The notes under the pieces were generated by a model, which was not told the DNA's origin, ran no database searches, and saw only the letters and a program-made list of their open reading frames with translations. Positions 50,458 to 58,225 of a stretch of DNA of 64,000 nucleotides are shown here, piece by piece; the stretch's first letter is position 1, and every line of letters begins with the position of its first letter. Source of the stretch: UBA1723 sp045642085 (GTDB taxonomy: Bacteria; Bacteroidota; Bacteroidia; Bacteroidales; Paludibacteraceae); assembly GCA_045642085.1 (NCBI GenBank), contig JAZUIF010000013.1:1-64000 (forward strand), given 5' to 3'. The translations under genes were made by a program, and so were the position numbers.

Positions 50458-50628
50458 TCTGAAGACACAAATAACAATAATAATTGTAGCAATTCTGCTT
50501 TTTACGGATGTAAAAATCGGAATCTAGTTATCAACACAGAAACAAATGTAAAAATCGGGACAAAGGCGTTTGCCGGATGCAATTCACTTATATTTTATGG
50601 CATGCAGATTAATGGACTACAGAATTAA
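50458..50628 (+). pseudogene. Remnant of a BspA-type LRR gene
   Basis: A frame without a start codon, open after TAA at 50455, encodes NCSNSAFYGCKNRNLVINTE then TNVKIGTKAFAGCNSLIFYG. This is the last LRR unit plus the C-cap (xVIDNSxxNVxIGxxAFxxCxSV) of the cluster proteins. It ends at a TAA at 50626. Nothing resembling the rest of the gene precedes it. It is the decayed 3' end of an earlier cluster member, directly upstream of the first intact gene. Confidence 0.65.
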
Positions 50629-50768
50629 CGAACCTTGATTGCGCGAAATCTATAATACAACAACCAAATTCCGCACTAAAAATATGATTATAATGGCAAT
50701 TATATACAGGCATTTTGTTAAAAGATTCTAAATCAGTCTCACAAAAGAAGCTCTCCCGAGAATAGGCA

Positions 50769-50799
50769 TTTGATTTTCTACATTGCGTATATAACTTTG
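50769..50799 (+). promoter_or_regulatory. Promoter of the first BspA operon (TTTG-N19-TAACTTTG)
   Basis: TTTG 50769-50772 and TAACTTTG 50792-50799 match the Bacteroidetes consensus exactly. The start would be near 50806, leaving a leader of about 14 nt. Confidence 0.75.
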
Positions 50800-50819
50800 C
50801 AGAATAATCGGAAAAAGAA

Positions 50820-51899
50820 ATGAAAAAGAAACTGTTCTCATTAGCAACATTATGCACTCTATTTTCATCAGCTATCACGGCTGTGAATTTGTGTGTCAGA
50901 CAAGAAAATGGCGAGGTTGCCAAATTTGATGTCGCACATATAAACGAAGTTAATTTTGATGAAGCTGAAGATCCTTCAGTAGTGGACATATCTGAAACTC
51001 CCCTAAAATTCAGTCCTCACTTTACTACTGGAACTATCTATCAACCTAAAATTCGAACAGCTAGTCTCATCTACGACGAATCCTACAGAGCTCTGGAATC
51101 AGTAGTCGTGCCAAGTAAAGTACGTATAGACGGCACCATCTATCACATTCAAGATATCAGCAATAAAGCATTCCAAAGCTGTTCCAAATTAAAAAGTATA
51201 GAGATTCCAGAAGGAGTAAGAAGTATTGGAAGTCAAGCATTTGATGGATGCAAAAATTTGGAAAGTATAAATATCCCTGCCAGTGTTAAATCTTTAGGGA
51301 ATTCCCTCTTCGTCAATTGTGCAAAGTTGACTAGCCTTTCTATCCCAGAAAACATCACTTATATACCACAGAGTTTTTGTGATGGCTGCACAAATCTGAA
51401 AGAGGTTGTCCTTCCAGAAACAGTGACTACTTTCTATGCGTATGCTTTCCGCGGCTGCAGCAGTTTGACTAATATCAATATTCCTCAAAACACTACGACC
51501 ATAAACGAGAAAGTGTTTTTCGGATGTGTAGGATTAGAACCAGGATTACTGATTTTCGACAATGGAGTGAAATGTTATGGATGGATAGGTGATCCCGCAA
51601 AATGTACAGAAGTGGTGATTCCAGAAGGAATCAAGTGGATACAGTCGAATGCATTTGAAAATTGCAGCAACTTGACAAAGATTGAGATCCCAATGGGAGT
51701 AACCATGATCGACTATTCTGCCTTCTTCGACTGTAAGAGTCTAACAGAAATCGTCATACCGGAAACCGTTTGGTATATTGGCGACGCCGCATTTTTTAGT
51801 TGCAAAAACCTAGAGGTTACGATAAACAACAATCAATCAAACATGACAATCGGAAGCTTGGCTTTGAACGATTGTAAGTCGGTAACTTATACTAAATAA
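50820..51899 (+). CDS. Secreted BspA-type LRR protein (single module)
   Basis: The 359-aa protein has a signal peptide (MKKKLFSLATLCTLFSSAIT). The shared N-terminal segment NLCVRQENGEVAKFDVAHIN follows. An N-cap module (TPLKFSPHFTTGTIYQPKIR to RIDGTIYHIQDIS) precedes LRR_5 repeats of about 23 aa. In the middle lies the insert LLIFDNGVKCYGWIGDPAKC that is shared with two other cluster members. The end is the C-cap LEVTINNNQSNMTIGSLALN then DCKSVTYTK. No lipobox, LPxTG or T9SS domain is seen, so surface attachment is unexplained. It is cotranscribed with the next gene, 12 nt downstream. Confidence 0.9.
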   Translation: MKKKLFSLATLCTLFSSAITAVNLCVRQENGEVAKFDVAHINEVNFDEAEDPSVVDISETPLKFSPHFTTGTIYQPKIRTASLIYDESYRALESVVVPSKVRIDGTIYHIQDISNKAFQSCSKLKSIEIPEGVRSIGSQAFDGCKNLESINIPASVKSLGNSLFVNCAKLTSLSIPENITYIPQSFCDGCTNLKEVVLPETVTTFYAYAFRGCSSLTNINIPQNTTTINEKVFFGCVGLEPGLLIFDNGVKCYGWIGDPAKCTEVVIPEGIKWIQSNAFENCSNLTKIEIPMGVTMIDYSAFFDCKSLTEIVIPETVWYIGDAAFFSCKNLEVTINNNQSNMTIGSLALNDCKSVTYTK

Positions 51900-51911
51900 A
51901 CGGATAAAGAC

Positions 51912-53681
51912 ATGAAAAAGAACATATTTACATTGGCATTTTCTTCAGCTCTTTTATTTTCATTGAGCACCCAGGCCAAGCAGATGAACGTCATTTCAAA
52001 AGATGGGGAAGAAGTGAAATTTGAGGTGGATAAAATCACCAACATCTATTTCGAAGATGACGAAGAGTTCGTTTTAGAGGATGCTTCTGAAACTATACTT
52101 AAATTCGAAAAATTATCAGACAACACAGTAGCGTTAGTAAATAATATCGAGTATGCAAAGGCAGTTGACATTACAATTCCATCAAAAGTAAAAATTGATG
52201 GAGTCGAATATACAGTCACTACCATTGCTCCATCTGCATTTGCGTCGTGTTCATTCTTAAAGAAAATTGTGATTCCGTCGACTGTCACAGAAATCGGTGC
52301 AAATGCATTTTACAAATGTGAGAGTTTGACTAGCGTTAATATTCCTGACGGTGTTTCTTCAATTGCTACCAGTACATTTATGAAATGCAATAGTTTGACA
52401 GAAATAAACATTCCGTCAGGGGTAACTCGTATTGAGAACAGTGCATTTGAAGGATGTACTAACTTGAAAAACATCAACATACCAGAGAGAGTCTCTTTTA
52501 TTGATTTTCATGCATTTAAAGGGTGCGATGGTCTGACTCCACAACTTTTAGTGTACAATAAAGGAACAATATGTTATGGTTGGATTGGAAATACCAGCAA
52601 ATGCAACAAAGTGGCTATTCCTAAGGGAGTGAAAGAGATTTCCATATCTGCATTTGAGGGATGCGAAGCATTGACAAGTGTCAATATCCCAACTAGTGTA
52701 AAAAGCATCGGTGATTATGCATTCAGCGGCTGTACCGAACTAGAGAAGATAACTATCCCATATAGTGTTAGCAGCATTAATGACGATGTATTTGCTGATG
52801 ACTCAAAGCTTGACGTAGAGATTTATAATTGTGAAGAATTTGTAAACGTCGGCAATTCTGCTTTCAAAGGTTGCAACTCTGTAAAATGGATAGATGTCAC
52901 ATCTGATGATAGTCCAGCTATCTCTGAATACGACCATCCTTTAAATTTTATTGCTTTATCAGAGACAACAGCTGCTGTAGAAACTACAGATATGTATTGG
53001 TCTGACGATGAGCTAGTTAATGTGTCAATTCCATCAAAGATCATAATAAACGGCAAAATACATGAAGTGACGAGCATATCTGGATTAGCATTTCGCGGAT
53101 ATAATAAGCTTGAAAAAATAAAACTGCCATCAAGTATAACAAAGATTGGCATGGAGGCTTTTGCCAATGCTATCGCTTTGACTGAACTGACTCTTCCTGA
53201 GAGTGTCACTGCTATCGAAGAAAGTGCATTTGAAAAATGTATCAGCCTGACAACTATAAATATCCCAAAGAGTGTCTCGTCGATTGGGAAAAGTGCATTT
53301 GAGAGTTGTCGTTCTTTGAAAAGCATAGTAATCCCTGATGGCATCACAGTTTTGGAACCGTCATTGTTTTACGAGTGTTATAATCTGACAGAAGTCACAA
53401 TTCCATCTACAGTGACAGAAATAAAAGGGTATGCATTCGCAGACTGCACTAATTTGAAAGCATTAGATATTCCATCCGACGTGACAAGTATTGGCAATTA
53501 TGCATTCACATCATGCAAAGAGATGACAAACATTGAGATTCCGTCAAGTGTGACAGAATTGGGAATGTATGTATTTTCTCTATGTCAAAACTTGGATGTC
53601 ACAATCGACAATTCCAAAGATAACTTGAAGCTTGGTATCGATCCATTCTTTGGATGTAATTCGGTGAAATATCTCAAATAA
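51912..53681 (+). CDS. Secreted BspA-type LRR protein (two modules)
   Basis: The 589-aa protein starts with a signal peptide (MKKNIFTLAFSSALLFSLST) and the common segment KQMNVISKDGEEVKFEVDKI. Two complete modules follow, each with N-cap, LRR_5 array and C-cap. The first N-cap is TILKFEKLSDNTVALVNNIE, with the CYGWIG insert (LLVYNKGTICYGWIGNTSKC) inside the array and a cap LDVEIYNCEEFVNVGNSAFK. The second N-cap is HPLNFIALSETTAAVETTDM, ending LDVTIDNSKDNLKLGIDPFF. It is the second gene of an operon with 50820. A family B palindrome follows it. Confidence 0.9.
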   Translation: MKKNIFTLAFSSALLFSLSTQAKQMNVISKDGEEVKFEVDKITNIYFEDDEEFVLEDASETILKFEKLSDNTVALVNNIEYAKAVDITIPSKVKIDGVEYTVTTIAPSAFASCSFLKKIVIPSTVTEIGANAFYKCESLTSVNIPDGVSSIATSTFMKCNSLTEINIPSGVTRIENSAFEGCTNLKNINIPERVSFIDFHAFKGCDGLTPQLLVYNKGTICYGWIGNTSKCNKVAIPKGVKEISISAFEGCEALTSVNIPTSVKSIGDYAFSGCTELEKITIPYSVSSINDDVFADDSKLDVEIYNCEEFVNVGNSAFKGCNSVKWIDVTSDDSPAISEYDHPLNFIALSETTAAVETTDMYWSDDELVNVSIPSKIIINGKIHEVTSISGLAFRGYNKLEKIKLPSSITKIGMEAFANAIALTELTLPESVTAIEESAFEKCISLTTINIPKSVSSIGKSAFESCRSLKSIVIPDGITVLEPSLFYECYNLTEVTIPSTVTEIKGYAFADCTNLKALDIPSDVTSIGNYAFTSCKEMTNIEIPSSVTELGMYVFSLCQNLDVTIDNSKDNLKLGIDPFFGCNSVKYLK

Positions 53682-53710
53682 TTAACGATTTGTAATTCAC
53701 AACCATAAAC

Positions 53711-53757
53711 ACGGCCATGGTAGACAAGCCACCAACGTAGCTTCGTCAGCCATGGCC
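53711..53757. repeat. Family B palindrome (CGGCCATGG...CCATGGCCG)
   Basis: Nine-base perfect outer arms CGGCCATGG/CCATGGCCG around a loop with GTAGCTTCGTCAG. It shares arm and loop sequence with 13214-13263. It may terminate the BspA operon. Confidence 0.6.
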
Positions 53758-53835
53758 GAATTGTTTCAGAAACTAATAAGAATGAAACACAAACCTGAAA
53801 CTTATATTCCAAAACTCAATTTTTTTAACAAATCA

Positions 53836-53866
53836 TTTGAATTTAAAAGTTTTGTTTTTAATTTAG
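53836..53866 (+). promoter_or_regulatory. Variant promoter TTTG-N19-TAATTTAG
   Basis: TTTG 53836-53839 and TAATTTAG 53859-53866. The same two boxes at identical spacing, with related flanks (AATCATTTG and TTTAGCA), occur at 58123-58153 and 59962-59992 in the same cluster. Confidence 0.55.
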
Positions 53867-53949
53867 CAGAGTTGTAGATGCGACATAAGAGCTTCATATT
53901 TGAATGAAGTTTTAAAAAGAGTATTAATTAGGACAAAATATAATTAAGT

Positions 53950-54420
53950 ATGGTAAAAAGAATAATCACAGCCTGTTCATTGGCATTTTCTCTATTGAGT
54001 GCTCAAGCAGTATCAAACTATATGACTGTTGAGAAGACAGATGGATCTTTAATTTCATTCAAATTGGCAGAAAACCCAGTTATCACATACGACAATGATA
54101 ATCTTGTGATAAACAAGGATGCTAAGACTACATACTCTTTTGAGGATGTCAAAAATTACCATTTCACTGAATTTGACCAATCAGATGCAGCATTGGTTTC
54201 TGCTAACTCATTGAAATTCATCTGGGTTGATGATGCCACAATCGAGGTTCAAAATGCACAAGCAAATTCGAATGTCACAATTACAGCCATCAATGGTGCT
54301 GTTGTAGCAAATACAAAAGCTGATGCCGACGGAAAAGCAACTGTCAAGTTGCCAAACAATGCAGGAGTTTACGTCCTTACTGCAGGAAATCAGTCATTCA
54401 AAATCATACGCAAATTCTAA
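53950..54420 (+). CDS. Small secreted protein with T9SS-like C-terminal domain
   Basis: The 156-aa protein has a signal peptide (MVKRIITACSLAFSLLSAQA). It carries the cluster's N-terminal segment (NYMTVEKTDGSLISFKLAEN) and then VKNYHFTEFD. The last 70 residues (IWVDDATIEVQNAQANSNVT, NGAVVANTKADADGKATVKL, GVYVLTAGNQSFKIIRKF) have the strand pattern and the GVYV...KIIRKF ending of Por/type IX secretion C-terminal domains. It has no LRR. It starts under a variant promoter and lies 11 nt upstream of the 882-aa BspA gene. It might carry or anchor partners; this is inference. Confidence 0.8.
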   Translation: MVKRIITACSLAFSLLSAQAVSNYMTVEKTDGSLISFKLAENPVITYDNDNLVINKDAKTTYSFEDVKNYHFTEFDQSDAALVSANSLKFIWVDDATIEVQNAQANSNVTITAINGAVVANTKADADGKATVKLPNNAGVYVLTAGNQSFKIIRKF

Positions 54421-54431
54421 AAGACTGAAAG

Positions 54432-57080
54432 GTGAAGAAAAAACTACTTATTTTAGTTTCATCTCTTGCCCTATGTTTGCCGATGTTTGCCGCATTTTAT
54501 ATGTGCGTCAAACTCAACGACAATGATATCCTAAAGCTTGACGTCGAAGAGATTGAAAAGGTGTTGTATGAAAAGTTCAGTTCTAGTACCGACTCTATTC
54601 CTACAACAAAAAAGTCATATATGCATATCAAGCAGAAAAATGGAGATTCTGCAAGATATGATGTCAACCAGGTCGAAGAGGTATTTTACGAGTTCTTCAA
54701 CGACTCAACTGTCATAGACACGACTATAGTAGACACGACTATCACAGATACAACAATAGTAGACACTACTATTATAGTTGAGCCTATCGACACCCTAAGA
54801 CCTGCCTTGAAATATAGAATTTTGAGTAATTCGACAGTCAGCTTGTCGGGATTCGATAAAGGACTATTCATTGACGAGGATGGCATAATCCTTGAAAAAG
54901 AGATAAATGTCCCTGCGAAAGTTTTGATTGACGGTGTTGAATATACTGTCACTGAGATTGGAAATTCTGTTTTTTCACAGTGTAGCGGTTTGATTGGCAT
55001 AAATCTTCCTTCTACTATCACAAGCATCCAAGACTCAGCCTTTTACGACTGTATCGGATTGAATGACATTAACATACCTTCAAATGTGTCATACATTGGA
55101 GAGGAGGCATTCCAGGGTTGTACTAGACTTACTGGTATCATGCTACCGTCTAGCGTCAAGACAATCAGAGAGTGGGCATTCTACGGATGTGAGAGACTAG
55201 AAATCCTGATTGACAATTCTGAGGACAAAGTAGAAATCGGAAAGGATGCATTCAAATGGTGTAAGTCGGTGACTTTCACAAAGGAGAACACTTCACAATC
55301 GGACACTGTCAACAGCGTATTCAAATTCAGAATCATCTCTGATTCAACTGCTGAGGTTGTACGTGATTCAGCTAAACTAGCGTCTGAGGAGAGTGTTATC
55401 ATCCCTAACAAAATACAAATAGGCAATCGTAGCTACAATGTAGTACGTATCAGCGACTCTGTATTCTTCAATTTGAAAAACTTGAAAAACATTGTCATTC
55501 CATCGTCTATTTATAGCCTTGGAAACGAGTCTTTTGCTTATTGTAGTTCTTTGAAGAATATCGCAATCCCTAACAGTGTCACTGAAATCAAAGACAAAGC
55601 GTTCTACGGATGTGATAGTTTGATTAGTTTAACTATACCGTCAAGTGTCGACAGCATTGGACACTCTGCATTTGCTAATTGCCGCATGCTCTCTAGATTG
55701 ATGATTCTCCAGGGAGTGACAATAATTGGCAAAAACGCATTTGAAAACTGCAGTAGCCTTACAAGTGCTGTTCTACCAGATAGTCTTGTCTATATTGAGG
55801 AGGAAGCCTTTAAGAATTGTTCTCGTTTGACAACCGTCACTATCCCTTCTAGCGTGACTAACATCGGAGCTCGCGCATTCTACGGATGCAACAACCTTAA
55901 TGTTACAATTGACAATACAAGAGATAAAGTGACAACTGGCGAGCAGACTTTCGAAGGATGCAAAACTATCAGATATACAAAAGAAGATTCTTCAGTGGTT
56001 GACACATCAGCTACACCATTGAGATTCAGAAGAATAGACAACTCTTCTGTAGAAGTCGTCTATTCCTCATCATACGAGATGATTACAGATTCTGTTGTCA
56101 TTCCTTCTTTTGTAAGTATGGGAGACAGCGTATTTGCAGTGACAAAAATTGGATATGCTGCATTTATACATTGCAACATGACTAGTCTATTCATTCCTGC
56201 AAATGTCTCTTCGATAAAAGATTCAATTATATTTGCTTGCAATAATTTGGCAGTCATCAATATCGCTCCAGAAAATCCAAATTATTCATCAGCAAACAAT
56301 ATCATCTATGATAAGAATAAGACAATATTGATTGCTGCCGCTTCAAGAATCTCTGGAGAAATCAAATTAGACTCGACTGTGACGACAATCAAACACAGCG
56401 CGTTTTATGGTTGCGACAGTCTGACAAAGATTACTATTCCTGAGAGCGTCACTACTATCGACTATCAAGCATTCTATGGATGCAAAAATCTTAACGCAGT
56501 GGTAGAGAACTCACAGTATGATATTGAAGTAGCATCGAATGCATTCGCTGACTGTAAGTCGGTTGTATTTACAAAAGATGATCCATCTGTAGTAAACGCT
56601 ACCGATACTAATGTTAAATTCCTGATATTGTCAGACTCTACAGCAGAGGTAACTAATTGCACTAAGACACAGATGTACGGAGCGATTACAGTTCCTGAAA
56701 AGGTCAGAATCGACAAGAAGGTATACACTGTCGTACGCATCGGCAACTCTGCATTTGAGAATTGCTCTCTTATGACAAGCATAGAGATTCCTGAAACTAT
56801 CGCTAGCATAGGTGACAACGCATTCTACTTCTGTACTGGAATGTCGAAGATAAATATTCCTGAGGCAGTCACTAGCATCGGAGAAACTGCATTCTCTGAC
56901 TGTTCAAACTTGACAAAGCTTGAACTTTCTGGAAACGTCACAAGCATCGGAATACAGGCATTTGCTTATTGCAAGAAGCTAGATCTTGTGATTAACAATC
57001 TAGAAGAGAACATAGAGATTGGAGCCAACGCGTTCCACGATTGCAAGTCGGTGAAATTCGCAACAGAAAATAAAGAATAA
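54432..57080 (+). CDS. Large secreted BspA-type LRR protein (four modules)
   Basis: Initiation is at GTG 54432, which leads directly into a signal peptide (MKKKLLILVSSLALCLPMFA); no ATG is suitable. The 882-aa protein carries two copies of the common N-terminal segment (YMCVKLNDNDILKLDVEEIE, YMHIKQKNGDSARYDVNQVE), then a Thr/Asp-rich spacer with repeated DTTIVDTT units. Four modules follow, with N-caps starting PALKYRILSNSTVSL, SVFKFRIISDSTAEV, TPLRFRRIDNSSVEV and TNVKFLILSDSTAEV. Each has LRR_5 repeats and a CKSVxFTK-type cap. It is coupled to the small T9SS-like gene upstream and ends at a terminator. Confidence 0.9.
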   Translation: MKKKLLILVSSLALCLPMFAAFYMCVKLNDNDILKLDVEEIEKVLYEKFSSSTDSIPTTKKSYMHIKQKNGDSARYDVNQVEEVFYEFFNDSTVIDTTIVDTTITDTTIVDTTIIVEPIDTLRPALKYRILSNSTVSLSGFDKGLFIDEDGIILEKEINVPAKVLIDGVEYTVTEIGNSVFSQCSGLIGINLPSTITSIQDSAFYDCIGLNDINIPSNVSYIGEEAFQGCTRLTGIMLPSSVKTIREWAFYGCERLEILIDNSEDKVEIGKDAFKWCKSVTFTKENTSQSDTVNSVFKFRIISDSTAEVVRDSAKLASEESVIIPNKIQIGNRSYNVVRISDSVFFNLKNLKNIVIPSSIYSLGNESFAYCSSLKNIAIPNSVTEIKDKAFYGCDSLISLTIPSSVDSIGHSAFANCRMLSRLMILQGVTIIGKNAFENCSSLTSAVLPDSLVYIEEEAFKNCSRLTTVTIPSSVTNIGARAFYGCNNLNVTIDNTRDKVTTGEQTFEGCKTIRYTKEDSSVVDTSATPLRFRRIDNSSVEVVYSSSYEMITDSVVIPSFVSMGDSVFAVTKIGYAAFIHCNMTSLFIPANVSSIKDSIIFACNNLAVINIAPENPNYSSANNIIYDKNKTILIAAASRISGEIKLDSTVTTIKHSAFYGCDSLTKITIPESVTTIDYQAFYGCKNLNAVVENSQYDIEVASNAFADCKSVVFTKDDPSVVNATDTNVKFLILSDSTAEVTNCTKTQMYGAITVPEKVRIDKKVYTVVRIGNSAFENCSLMTSIEIPETIASIGDNAFYFCTGMSKINIPEAVTSIGETAFSDCSNLTKLELSGNVTSIGIQAFAYCKKLDLVINNLEENIEIGANAFHDCKSVKFATENKE

Positions 57081-57104
57081 TTAGCGATTTTCAAAAATAA
57101 TTAC

Positions 57105-57137
57105 AGACGGGGATAATCTTTTATCCTCGTCTTTTTT
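57105..57137 (+). terminator. Terminator of the 882-aa BspA gene
   Basis: AGACGGGGATAA pairs with TTATCCTCGTCT (one G-T) around 4 nt, followed by a T-run. Confidence 0.85.
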
Positions 57138-57435
57138 TGTGACAAATTCCATTTTTGCAAAATAATTGCACGAACAGTTTGTTTTTGCAGCCAATATTTT
57201 TAAAATATCCATTATTTCCGATTATTTTTTGGATTTAGCAAAGGTAAAGTCTAAATTTGGATGTCACTATCATAGTGATAGTGGCTCTTTTCCACTTGAT
57301 TATCAGGTTCTATCAGCGAAAAAGAAGAACCATCAGAACCTTACACAAATTTGTTTAGTGTCATCACTTGATCAAAACGTTCTATCAAGTGAGAACCATG
57401 AAAAACCAAGAACGTATCATTAAAATTTTAGTCCC
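57138..57435. other. Repeat-rich leader region of the short BspA gene
   Basis: About 300 bases without a credible gene. It contains a palindrome CACTATCATAGTGATAGTG (57265-57283), a 9-bp stem TCACTTGAT/ATCAAGTGA (57364-57392), and repeated GGTTCTATCAG / GAACCATCAGAACC motifs. The last stem ends 44 nt before the start codon, so it may be part of a structured leader. Confidence 0.45.
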
Positions 57436-57984
57436 ATGAAAAAAATCTGTTTTATTGCATTGTCGACAATGCTCTCCCTTGTTTCATCATCAGCATTTGC
57501 AAGTGTGGTAGATGCATGTGACACACCATTGAAATTTAAGATCACTTCCGACTCGACAGCAAAGTTGATCAAAGATGAATCCTACAAACATTTCGAGTCG
57601 CTGAATGTCCCAGAGAAAGTGCGAATCGGAGGAAAAGAATACTCAGTGACAGAAATCGGCAGAAATGCATTTGTCAATTGCAAAACATTAAAAAATGTAG
57701 AGATCGCGTCAAGTGTCAAAAGCATAGGCAATTCTGCTTTTTACAAATGCAAGAATCTGACAAACGTTGAAATTCCAGCAAACGTAACCAGCATTGAGTT
57801 AGGAGCCTTCGCAGGATGCAAAAATCTGACAAGTATGGTTATTCCTGAGAGTGTCACAAACATCGGCAACTCAGCATTCGGAGGATGTAAGAATCTCGAC
57901 CTTGTGATCAACAACTCTAAGAAAAAAGTGAGAACTCAGTACGATTCATTCACTAATTGCAAGTCGGTCAAATATTCTGAATAA
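57436..57984 (+). CDS. Short secreted BspA-type LRR protein
   Basis: The 182-aa protein has a signal peptide (MKKICFIALSTMLSLVSSSA). It goes straight into an N-cap DTPLKFKITSDSTAKLIKDE to RIGGKEYSVTEIG. Only four LRR_5 units follow (VKSIGNSAFYKCKNLTNVEI and similar), then the C-cap LDLVINNSKKKVRTQYDSFT and CKSVKYSE. It lacks the CVKLEDG-type N-terminal segment found in the other members. It thus represents the minimal one-module unit of the cluster. It is monocistronic, with a terminator at 58007. Confidence 0.88.
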   Translation: MKKICFIALSTMLSLVSSSAFASVVDACDTPLKFKITSDSTAKLIKDESYKHFESLNVPEKVRIGGKEYSVTEIGRNAFVNCKTLKNVEIASSVKSIGNSAFYKCKNLTNVEIPANVTSIELGAFAGCKNLTSMVIPESVTNIGNSAFGGCKNLDLVINNSKKKVRTQYDSFTNCKSVKYSE

Positions 57985-58006
57985 AGATTGTTTCCAAAAG
58001 TTATAC

Positions 58007-58038
58007 AAACGGGATGGGCGAAAGTCTGTCCCGTTTTT
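58007..58038 (+). terminator. Terminator (AAACGGGA...TCCCGTTT), copy 1
   Basis: Eight-base arms around a 14-nt loop, followed by T. The same terminator, almost base for base, follows the next two BspA genes. Confidence 0.8.
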
Positions 58039-58122
58039 GATTAATGATTAATGATTAACGATTAAGGGTTGAGGGTTGATGATTTAATATGAAACTTGAA
58101 ACCCAAATTTTCCAATAAATCA

Positions 58123-58153
58123 TTTGGATTTAAATAATTAATTCCTAATTTAG
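58123..58153 (+). promoter_or_regulatory. Variant promoter TTTG-N19-TAATTTAG, copy 2
   Basis: TTTG 58123-58126 and TAATTTAG 58146-58153. Transcription would start near 58160, leaving a leader of about 65 nt. Confidence 0.55.
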
Positions 58154-58225
58154 CATAGTCGTTGTTGTAATAGCAATGATCATTAGAAAAAAAGGATTTT
58201 ATTTTAGGACTAAAAAGGAAAGCTT

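Noticed and set aside
57166..57423. 85-codon plus-strand frame before the short BspA gene
   Set aside because: It starts at TTG, has no recognisable features, and covers palindromes and repeats better explained as a leader.
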